From: Chitinophaga pinensis
GTDB lineage: Bacteria > Bacteroidota > Bacteroidia > Chitinophagales > CAMDFR01
DNA length: 50,761 nucleotides
Assembly: GCA_945860705.1 (NCBI GenBank)
Contig: CAMART010000022.1
Span: 1 to 50,761, forward strand
Direction: 5' to 3'
The notes beneath the pieces were generated by a model. It did no database searches. It saw only the letters and a list, made by a program, of their open reading frames with translations, and was not told the origin of the DNA. Below are positions 1 through 7,580 of this stretch, in pieces. The translations under genes and the position numbers were made by a program. Numbering within the stretch: position 1 is the stretch's first letter; every line of letters begins with the position of its first letter.

Positions 1-19
1 AAAAATGAACAAAAAATAA

Positions 20-538
20 TTGATAGAAAAACTATATATAGAAAAAGATAGCTTAATCAACTTTATTAATTCTATAGATGAAAAATCTTTTACATACAAA
101 CCATCAATAGAGAAATGGAGTTGTGCCGAACAAGCAGTACATCTTATCACCTCTACTGGTTCATCTATTTTACCTTATAAGCTTCCTGGCTTTCTAGTGA
201 AACTTTTATTTGGCACCTATAAACAAAATATAAAATCATATGATGAGTTAGTAGCTCTATATAACAGCAAACTAAATAATGGAGCTAAGGCTAGTGGCAA
301 ATATGCCAATACGGATAAAGCAAAATCATATGATAAAAAATCAATCACCTCTAAGCTAGATAATACCTATAAAAATTTTATACAAGCAGTAGAAAAATGT
401 GAAGATACAAAACTTGACAGATGTCAAGTACCTCATCCACTTCTAGGAAAAATATCCTTAAGAGATTTAATTTATTTCACCATCTACCATACTGCGCATC
501 ATACGGAGAATATGAAAGAAATGCTAAGACTTAAATAA
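20..538 (+). CDS. DinB-like four-helix-bundle protein
   Basis: The 172-residue product resembles the DinB/YfiT superfamily, small helical-bundle proteins that often bind a metal through spaced histidines and in some members act as thiol-dependent transferases. The N-terminal half has the family-like 'KWSCAEQAVHLI' helix and the C-terminus has 'YHTAHHTENM', which supplies the expected late histidines. Substrate is unknown. The start is uncertain: the reading frame opens with TTG at 20 right after an in-frame TAA at 17-19. An ATG at 5 lies in the same frame but gives only four codons before that stop. No in-frame ATG lies nearby downstream, so TTG is the best available start. Family assignment is by motif resemblance only. 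Confidence 0.65.
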   Translation: MIEKLYIEKDSLINFINSIDEKSFTYKPSIEKWSCAEQAVHLITSTGSSILPYKLPGFLVKLLFGTYKQNIKSYDELVALYNSKLNNGAKASGKYANTDKAKSYDKKSITSKLDNTYKNFIQAVEKCEDTKLDRCQVPHPLLGKISLRDLIYFTIYHTAHHTENMKEMLRLK

Positions 539-602
539 TTATATTAGACTAACCAGATAAGTCACAAATACCCATTTATATAAGCCTTTCGTCATTGAAT
601 AG

Positions 603-746
603 TTTTATCTACAAAACAAGTTTACTTATATGCTAGGGAAAATGCATCATTAAAATGGTGTGGCAGTTAAATTGGCTAAAAAAGATATACAGTGATGCCA
701 CACCTTATTTTAATGGGCATAAGTAAATGTAGTTTTGTAGATAAAA
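603..746. repeat. long imperfect inverted repeat
   Basis: The left arm 603-633 is the near reverse complement of 717-746: the outer 15 bp (TTTTATCTACAAAAC) are perfect, followed by about 10 more paired bases. An inner arm 650-665 pairs with 696-713 (TTAAAAT and GGTGTGGCA blocks, 2-base bulge). About 30 bases form the central loop. No ORF is inside. Confidence 0.75.
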
Positions 747-769
747 GGATTCAAAGACTTGATTTTTTG

Positions 770-795
770 TTTCTTTTGTTTCAAGACAAAAGAAA
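770..795. repeat. 9 bp stem-loop, probable dispersed repeat
   Basis: TTTCTTTTG (770-778) and CAAAAGAAA (787-795) form a perfect 9 bp stem with an 8-base loop. From memory, similar stem-loops preceded by 'GATTTTTTGT' recur between genes in Bacteroidota; I could not check copy number here. Confidence 0.5.
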
Positions 796-879
796 TCGCC
801 GAAGGCAAAAAATGCAGATAGTCTAAAGTATTTTTATAATTTACAAAGAAAATTGTAGACTAAATGGGTATTCATATAA

Positions 880-2970
880 TTATTTATTCAAAGCTCTCCT
901 GTATGCTTGAATGAAAATTGCTCCTAGGTTTTTGTAGGGAGGAATATAATCTGCAAATCGATCGTACGCACTTGGACTAGACTTAATAGATTTATCTAGT
1001 TGTACCCAAAACTTTATCCAATCAATATCTTTTCTTGAATTGATATTATTGGCCATTTGAAGGAGCAATGGATTATTGACAAACATAGTTCCTATTTGCT
1101 TGGTTGCTATGATTTGAACATCTGGCGATCTATCTAATATCTCATTGAGATTGTTATATCCTCCACAGCTTCCAAGAAAAACGATTTTGGTTTTAGAGTT
1201 TACTTTATCAATAGTTTTCATTGCATAATAGCTATGTCCTCTATGTACGATTATTTGTGGAGATTGTTTACTTGTATCGCAGTACATAATCATATCCTCA
1301 TGTCCTCCAGTTTCTTCGCTTTCTGGATAGTTTGCTATTATTTTCACCAATTTATTTTTGCTCACTATTTCTACTATTTTTTCATGACGAATAATAGTCC
1401 ATCCTGCACTAGAGAAAGTTTCAATATACGTTTTGAAAGATGCTTTGCCATCATCATCATCAAAGAAAAAATGAAGTTGGAGATTTACGCTATCTTTATT
1501 TATCAAATCTGCATAACTTACTTTATCTATCACAGGCAATTCAAATTTAGAAGCTGTTTTTTCAAAAAATGCTTTTTGATTGACTGCTTTATCTTTAAAC
1601 AAAGTCATAAGCAAACCATAAATAGCTATTCCTTCTTTATTATTACTATATTCTACTCGAGCATATTCTTTGATGAGTGAGTATTCAATAATTGCTAATG
1701 AAGATGAATCTTTGATACTGCCAAATGCATCTGCAACTTGAACAGGAGCTGAAAGATTTCCTCTGTTTTTTTCTAAGTTTGAAACAAAATTTTGGAGCAT
1801 TTCATTCCTTGCTTTTATATCCATAGTTTTTAGAAATCTATCCAGCGTGTTAAATCCAGCGCATAGTTTTATAAAAGTTCTAAATCTATTGTATCCAACT
1901 TGTTCGAGTAAAACATCACCTTTTAATGCTGCCATGCGGGTAATCATACGATCAAACAAGCCTAAAAAAGTAGATGTGAATATTTCATTTTCACTATAAA
2001 CCATAAGTGTATACAACTCAGCTGGCGTGAGATTATCTACTATACCAAAACGCACTTTAGGGTCTGAAACATCATGCAGTTCGTTTACATTTCTTACATA
2101 CTTAAGAGAATAATATTCTAGTTCGTTGTCTAGTGAATAGTTGGCAAAAGGATCTGATTTTTTTCTAACTTTCAACATATTGATTAAGTATCGTAAATCT
2201 ACAGAGCCTACACTATCTGCTTTTTCTAAACTAAATGTATTATTATATATACCATCTATCAAGGTATACGCATTGGTTTTTACTCCATATTTTTTATAAA
2301 TACCAAGTATCAATTTCACTATCGTATCATTACTACTATTTAATACTTGCCTGATGGGATGATAGGAGCTTAAATATTTTTTAACAGACAATGGAGCATT
2401 CTTAGCGGTTTCTTCTACCAATTTTTTTGCCCAAACTTGGTCTGAATAGTCACCATAATTTTTAAAAACTTCGTCTGGATATACTTTTGATGCATCTAGT
2501 AAAAATGTATTGGCAATTGCATTATTTTTATAGTATGGTATCACTTGAAGTGATGCAAAAATATTTTTATACAATTCTATTTCAAGATTTTGACCTGTAT
2601 CTGCTTTTATAACATGATATATTTGTTGAAATACTTTTTCATAATATGATATTAAGTACACATTCCGTTCACCAATATATCGTAGGCTTATATTCAGATT
2701 GCCCATTAGTGAACTTTTTTGTTGGTCGGAATAGGTAGGCGAATGTATAATAGCTTGCTCAATAGAATCTACCAAGTCTAAATAAATAAAAGTTGCTTTT
2801 GCTGTAGCATCATCATTATTCATTTGCACTTTATGGTCAAATACACCATCAAGTGTATCTATTCTATCCTGCTCTCTATTTGTAAAAAATAAGATTCTAT
2901 CGTTTATATTTTGTGCAATACAAAAGCTAGGTAGAAAAAAGTAAATGATATATAGTATATACTTTTTCAT
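880..2970 (-). CDS. secreted protein with HRGHS...GSCGGY signature (short paralogue)
   Basis: I do not recognise a named family. The 696-residue product begins with a signal peptide (about 1-19, ending 'CIAQ'). Residues about 130-400 are a helical region homologous to both halves of the upstream 1076-residue neighbour ('YPDEVFKNYGDYSDQVW', 'APLSVKKYL'). The C-terminal domain carries 'HFFFDDDDGKASF', then 'HRGHS' (576-580) and 'LGSCGGY' (C602), with H579 and C602 23 residues apart. A His-Gly followed by a Gly-Ser-Cys strand end recalls clan CD (caspase-like) cysteine peptidases, an inference from pattern only. The ATG directly follows the neighbour's stop codon with no spacer, so translational coupling is likely. 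It has no T9SS sorting tail. Confidence 0.75.
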   Translation of the reverse strand: MKKYILYIIYFFLPSFCIAQNINDRILFFTNREQDRIDTLDGVFDHKVQMNNDDATAKATFIYLDLVDSIEQAIIHSPTYSDQQKSSLMGNLNISLRYIGERNVYLISYYEKVFQQIYHVIKADTGQNLEIELYKNIFASLQVIPYYKNNAIANTFLLDASKVYPDEVFKNYGDYSDQVWAKKLVEETAKNAPLSVKKYLSSYHPIRQVLNSSNDTIVKLILGIYKKYGVKTNAYTLIDGIYNNTFSLEKADSVGSVDLRYLINMLKVRKKSDPFANYSLDNELEYYSLKYVRNVNELHDVSDPKVRFGIVDNLTPAELYTLMVYSENEIFTSTFLGLFDRMITRMAALKGDVLLEQVGYNRFRTFIKLCAGFNTLDRFLKTMDIKARNEMLQNFVSNLEKNRGNLSAPVQVADAFGSIKDSSSLAIIEYSLIKEYARVEYSNNKEGIAIYGLLMTLFKDKAVNQKAFFEKTASKFELPVIDKVSYADLINKDSVNLQLHFFFDDDDGKASFKTYIETFSSAGWTIIRHEKIVEIVSKNKLVKIIANYPESEETGGHEDMIMYCDTSKQSPQIIVHRGHSYYAMKTIDKVNSKTKIVFLGSCGGYNNLNEILDRSPDVQIIATKQIGTMFVNNPLLLQMANNINSRKDIDWIKFWVQLDKSIKSSPSAYDRFADYIPPYKNLGAIFIQAYRRALNK

Positions 2971-5900
2971 TTATTCAATTTGGATTGATTTATCAATAGC
3001 TTTATAATATGCATTTAAAAATAAAGAGCCTAAATTTTTATTGGGTGGAACATAGTCATAAAACATAGCTGTTTTGCTAGTGGCATTTTCTATCATCGTC
3101 CAAAAATCTGTCCAAATGATATCTTTACTTAGTCGAATATTTTCGCATACATTTTTAATAATAGGATCATTGACTCTCATAGTACCTATTTGCTTGGTAG
3201 AAATAATATGAGCATCTGGGGCACGTTCAATAGCTATTGGCAATTTGTAGTATCCACCACAACTACCCACTATCAATAGTTTTGTAGAAGATGGTATCAC
3301 ACTTAGTGTTTTTTCTGTATGAAAACTATGCCCTCTATGCACCACAACTGAAACTATATACTGATTAGTAGAAATAAATTTTTGTATATCATTCATTCCA
3401 TTTTGTTCGTATTCTGGTTTATTTGCAAGAACGATTACTTTATTGCCCGAAGTAGAATTTATCTGAACATATGTTTCGTGTGGTATTATTTCCCAATTAG
3501 TCATAGACTTGAAAGTAGAAATAAAATTGCTATATGAGCTTTTGCCATCATCATCATTATAAAAAAAATGTTGTTGTACAACTATGTTATTTACTTTGAG
3601 TTCTGCTATGTTTATTCTATCAATATTAGGCAACTCAAAATTCGTTTTTATTTCTTTATACCAATCTACTTCTGCTACTGCATCTTTCTCAATAATGGAT
3701 GCGAGCAAACCATACATAAGCATACCTGTGCCCGAGTTGTCTGCTTGCAATCGTTCAAATTCTTTTCGAATCATCGTATTGATCACAGCTCTATCGTTCA
3801 TTATTTTAAATCCAGGTATTGCTTCAGCTACATAGATTACTTCACTAGGATTGTATTTTTCTAATTCTAAATTTTTAACTAATTTGCTTATCAGTTGTAG
3901 ACGCTGATCGGCAGTCATTCCATTTAAGAAGTCTTCCGTTTTATTAAAATTAGCAAGAATTTTTAAAAAAGTTCTAAAGTGTAAATAATCAATACTACTT
4001 AAAAACTCATAGGTATTCCTGCCTGCCAATCTTGATTTAAATCTACTGTAGATTCCGTTAAATGACGTATTGAACAACTCATCTTCACCATATATCATCA
4101 GCACATAAAGCTCTTCAGATGAATAATCTTTAACAACACTGTATTTAATATCATCAGAGGATGCGACAATATCATTTATAGTTCTTACAGTATAAAGAGA
4201 ATTGTTTTCTAATTCTTTTTCTATAGAATATTTACCCAAACAATTTTTTTGAGTAATAATACTCATCATCTCTTTGAAAGCCGCATTTTTATCTTTGCTT
4301 ATCGAATCTAGACGAATACAAGAAGTGTTTGATTTTACTATTTCATTTATAAAACTATATACATTAGATTTATATCCAAAAGTTTTATACAGATCATTTA
4401 TTTTTAAAATAGTGCTATCTGTACTGTTGTTAAGTATGTATCTAACTGGATGATTTTCATTTGGCAAATATTTTTTATAAGCCAGAGGTGATTGTTTAGT
4501 AGCATTTTCTAAAATTTCTTTTACCCAATATTTAGATTGTATATTTTTTACTTGCCTAAATATATCATCTGGATGCATTTCTGCAACAGTATTCAATACT
4601 GATTTTGAATATTTTTTATCAAGAAATGTAGAGGCGTAATTTATATTCCCTATAGTATTATCTATGTTACGTAAAATCTCATACGTATATTTTTCATCTT
4701 GTCTTATCCTTATAATGATAGGTACTTTTATTTGTTTTATTTCTTTTTCTATTGTTGGAGTTAGAGACAATTGTATATTATCTGATTTGTTTATTGAAAT
4801 AATTTCGTCTTTTTTAATAATTATATTTACATCTGATGGTATTTTTAATTGACTATTGGAAGATAATTCTGAATCGATTTTTTTCAAATCTATTTTACTA
4901 TCAGGCAATGTATTCGTTTTTGCAGAGGCATTATATATACCATGCGTTTGTGTTAAGTCATTAAAAAAGCTATTTAAGTAAGTAGAGAAATCTGTCTTAG
5001 CTTCCTCATCACTAGAAATAAGTGCAAGTAAATTTGGCTTATAACTCTCTTCTGTTATTGCTAGGATTTCATTCGTTTTATTGAATTGTTCGGCAGTTTT
5101 TATAAAATTTGCCAATTCTACTTTAGTGATACTTTGATAAAAATCTTTTGTATACAGACTACTACTTTTTTCTTTAATTAATTGTAAATATGCACTAAAA
5201 GAAAACGTATTTGCATTTTGATAGCCATATATAAAAATCAGATAAAGTTCTTCATTAGTAAATGAAGACAATATAGAATTTACATTATTTTTATAACCAT
5301 TGCTATAATAATAATTTAGCTCTCGAATGATATCTGCTGACAATAATGATATCTCTCTATCTATTGAGTATTTTCCTATAGCATTTTTATCAAAATGAAT
5401 CTTACTTAATTCCTTTAGATAGGTGATTTTATTGTTCTGAATAGTATTAGTAAATACAGGAATAGCATTATTTTTTACCACTTCATTTAAAAATAGAAAA
5501 TTGACATGCCTATTAGTTTTTGTACTGTCTAATTTCACAACTGCTTTAGCGATTGGGTTGTCATTTGTTTTTAAAATTCTATTAATTGTATTAAAGCCAC
5601 CTAAATATCTTTCTGCGCTCAAGGGAGAATAAGCAGTTAATTTCAATAATATTTCATTTACATAACTTGCATCAGAAAACTCATCGATATTTCTAAATAT
5701 CTCGTCTGGATTTTCATAAATATATTCATCTAAAAATATTTTTGCTGTAGGGTCGTTTCTATAAAATCTAATTGATTTTAATGCTAATAATTTATTCTGA
5801 TTGAGCAAGTCTAATAGCCTTCCTTGTTCATTATAATCAATAATAGCAGGAAAAAACTCTAGGCAGGCCTTATATCTTCCAGAATTAAAAAAATTTTGAG

Positions 5901-6201
5901 CTACTGGCTTATCTATGTTTATTAAAAAAGAATAGAGATAGTTTAAGTATGTGTATTTTTTAAATTTGTCTATATTTTTTATCTCAACATAAATTTGAAT
6001 ATCATTTACTTGGTTATTTATGCTAGTTAGGTTTATATCCGGGAAATATTTGACAATAGAATCTTGTCTATTGTCTATTTTTTTATGCAAAGATGAGTTT
6101 GGGCTTGTTTCCAATAAAGAATCTATATTTACTTGATAAGCAAACGAACTAAGACTCGATAATAAAAAGCCTAGAAATAATAATTTATATTTTAAATACA
6201 T
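2971..6201 (-). CDS. secreted two-module paralogue with HRGHS...GSCGGY signature
   Basis: The 1076-residue product has a signal peptide (about 1-21, ending 'SSFAYQ'). It contains two diverged copies of the roughly 350-residue helical module found once in the downstream 696-residue protein: compare 'ENPDEIFRNIDEFSDASYV' with 'MHPDDIFRQVKNIQSKYWV', and 'SPLSAERYL' with 'SPLAYKKYL'. Only the second copy is followed by the C-terminal domain, with 'HFFYNDDDGKSSY', 'HRGHS' (955-959) and 'VGSCGGY' (C981). The His-to-Cys spacing of 23 is identical in both paralogues. A cysteine-peptidase role is possible but unproven. It is first of a two-gene unit; the lipoprotein gene at 6293 is divergent. Confidence 0.75.
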   Translation of the reverse strand: MYLKYKLLFLGFLLSSLSSFAYQVNIDSLLETSPNSSLHKKIDNRQDSIVKYFPDINLTSINNQVNDIQIYVEIKNIDKFKKYTYLNYLYSFLINIDKPVAQNFFNSGRYKACLEFFPAIIDYNEQGRLLDLLNQNKLLALKSIRFYRNDPTAKIFLDEYIYENPDEIFRNIDEFSDASYVNEILLKLTAYSPLSAERYLGGFNTINRILKTNDNPIAKAVVKLDSTKTNRHVNFLFLNEVVKNNAIPVFTNTIQNNKITYLKELSKIHFDKNAIGKYSIDREISLLSADIIRELNYYYSNGYKNNVNSILSSFTNEELYLIFIYGYQNANTFSFSAYLQLIKEKSSSLYTKDFYQSITKVELANFIKTAEQFNKTNEILAITEESYKPNLLALISSDEEAKTDFSTYLNSFFNDLTQTHGIYNASAKTNTLPDSKIDLKKIDSELSSNSQLKIPSDVNIIIKKDEIISINKSDNIQLSLTPTIEKEIKQIKVPIIIRIRQDEKYTYEILRNIDNTIGNINYASTFLDKKYSKSVLNTVAEMHPDDIFRQVKNIQSKYWVKEILENATKQSPLAYKKYLPNENHPVRYILNNSTDSTILKINDLYKTFGYKSNVYSFINEIVKSNTSCIRLDSISKDKNAAFKEMMSIITQKNCLGKYSIEKELENNSLYTVRTINDIVASSDDIKYSVVKDYSSEELYVLMIYGEDELFNTSFNGIYSRFKSRLAGRNTYEFLSSIDYLHFRTFLKILANFNKTEDFLNGMTADQRLQLISKLVKNLELEKYNPSEVIYVAEAIPGFKIMNDRAVINTMIRKEFERLQADNSGTGMLMYGLLASIIEKDAVAEVDWYKEIKTNFELPNIDRINIAELKVNNIVVQQHFFYNDDDGKSSYSNFISTFKSMTNWEIIPHETYVQINSTSGNKVIVLANKPEYEQNGMNDIQKFISTNQYIVSVVVHRGHSFHTEKTLSVIPSSTKLLIVGSCGGYYKLPIAIERAPDAHIISTKQIGTMRVNDPIIKNVCENIRLSKDIIWTDFWTMIENATSKTAMFYDYVPPNKNLGSLFLNAYYKAIDKSIQIE

Positions 6202-6292
6202 GCTATTGACAACCTATTAATACTAATGCATAAAATTAATTCAATTTTTAATTGTATATGTTTATTTTTACTTTTCATCTTTGATTATAAAC

Positions 6293-6793
6293 ATGTTTAA
6301 CAAAAATTTACTTTTTATCTTTTTGCTAATAATAGGAGTGCTAAATGCATGCCAACAAAGAAAAACGTCTGCCAAACAATATCATAACGAAATAAACACC
6401 GCTCTAGATACGATTATACCTTATTTTATAAGTTTAGATGATGATATAGCTTTAGATTCTACATCAAAAGCCAAAACACATTTCAAGCAACTACAAAACG
6501 TAGTAAATTCTACAGAAGCGTTTATTTCATCTAAGAGTTCTTTTCCAAATGAAAGCACCTATTATGAAAACGCTCATAATCTATCTTTATTTTACAAATC
6601 TTATACAGATAATGAAATAAAAAAAGTGTTAGAACAAATAAATCTACATCCTAATGATCCAGTGCTTAAAGAGTCTGCAAGAGTTGTGTTTGTTAAATTT
6701 TATGAAAAAGAACAACTGATTTTAAACGACTATAATAAGTCATCTATAGACTTTACATATAAGTATAAAATATATAAAGCTAATGCTCAATAA
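6293..6793 (+). CDS. small secreted lipoprotein, function unknown
   Basis: A 166-residue protein begins at the ATG at 6293; a TTG four codons earlier is less convincing because it only lengthens the n-region of the signal peptide. Residues 1-20 form a lipoprotein signal ending 'GVLNAC', so C20 would be lipidated. The mature part is predicted to be mostly helical and charged, with no transmembrane segment and no motif I can name. It is divergent from the 1076-residue secreted protein, 91 bp apart, and upstream of the trmN6-like gene on the same strand. Confidence 0.7.
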   Translation: MFNKNLLFIFLLIIGVLNACQQRKTSAKQYHNEINTALDTIIPYFISLDDDIALDSTSKAKTHFKQLQNVVNSTEAFISSKSSFPNESTYYENAHNLSLFYKSYTDNEIKKVLEQINLHPNDPVLKESARVVFVKFYEKEQLILNDYNKSSIDFTYKYKIYKANAQ

Positions 6794-6852
6794 ATTATCT
6801 GATTTTTAAATAATATTTTCTTATTTTCGAGTTATCAAATTAATAATTTTTT

Positions 6853-7578
6853 ATGGAGAGCACTACAAGGCCTTTTCATTTTAAAAAATTTACAATAAAT
6901 CAAGAAAAATGTCTGATGAAAGTCAGTACAGATAGTGTATTGCTAGGTGCGTGGGCAAACATAGTTGGTTGCAAAAAAATTCTAGATATAGGAACTGGCA
7001 CTGGTATTCTTGCTCTTATGATAGCTCAAAGAAATGAACTCGCAGAAATTCATGCAGTAGAAATAGACGACTTGGCCATTGATGATGCTAAAAATAATAT
7101 CAAAAACTCTCCATGGGAAAATAAAATCACCTTGTTTCATAAATCTATACAGGATTTTAGCAAACTACGATTAGATACCTATGATCATATCATCTCCAAT
7201 CCCCCATTTTTTATTAATAGTACACTAGGACCAGATAAATCTAGGAATAATGCACGACACACGCTTTCATTAAGTTTTGAAGAAATATTAAAATCATCAG
7301 ATATTCTCCTAAAAAAAGAAGGTAAATTATCTATAATACTTCCTCCAAATGAGGCTAAAGAATTTCAAGCAGTAGCTATCAATTTTGGATTTTATTGCAA
7401 TAGAAAATTGGAAATCTACCCAAAAGAAAACAAAGCTGTGGAACGAGTATTGTTAGAATATAGCAAGATTCAACAGGTTTGTATCAAAGATACACTCACC
7501 ATCCAAAAAAGTGATGAAAACAATGACTATACTGAGCCCTATAAAGAGCTCACTAAAGATTTCTATAAGTTATTCTAA
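6853..7578 (+). CDS. trmN6: tRNA1(Val) (adenine(37)-N6)-methyltransferase
   Basis: The 241-residue product matches the YfiC/TrmN6 family, which methylates N6 of A37 next to the anticodon of tRNA-Val using S-adenosylmethionine. The N-terminus 'FHFKKFTINQEKCLMKVSTD' region is characteristic; the SAM-binding loop is 'ILDIGTGTGILAL' (about 43-55), followed by the acidic ribose-binding position 'AVEIDD', and the N6-adenine methyltransferase motif 'SNPPFF' is present near 115-120. Length fits the family (about 240-250). It ends 2 bp before the convergent OmpA-family gene with no terminator between. Confidence 0.9.
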   Translation: MESTTRPFHFKKFTINQEKCLMKVSTDSVLLGAWANIVGCKKILDIGTGTGILALMIAQRNELAEIHAVEIDDLAIDDAKNNIKNSPWENKITLFHKSIQDFSKLRLDTYDHIISNPPFFINSTLGPDKSRNNARHTLSLSFEEILKSSDILLKKEGKLSIILPPNEAKEFQAVAINFGFYCNRKLEIYPKENKAVERVLLEYSKIQQVCIKDTLTIQKSDENNDYTEPYKELTKDFYKLF

Positions 7579-7580
7579 GA

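Larger units (their letters stand above)
541..879. other. gene-free stretch built of nested inverted repeats
   Basis: No credible coding sequence lies here. The stretch is dominated by inverted repeats: an outer 12 bp pair (567-578 with 861-872), a long imperfect hairpin (603-746) and a smaller stem (770-795). It separates the DinB-like gene from the convergent 696-residue secreted protein and could terminate transcription from both sides, but the size and nesting look more like a non-autonomous repeat element than a simple terminator. Confidence 0.6.

Noticed and set aside
1234-1680. 148-codon open frame antisense to the 696-residue secreted protein
   Set aside because: Composition is Phe/Tyr/Ile-heavy, as expected from the complement of a Lys/Glu-rich gene; no start context or homology was seen.
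6281-6292. TTG start for the 166-residue lipoprotein
   Set aside because: An ATG four codons later gives a normal lipoprotein signal peptide.
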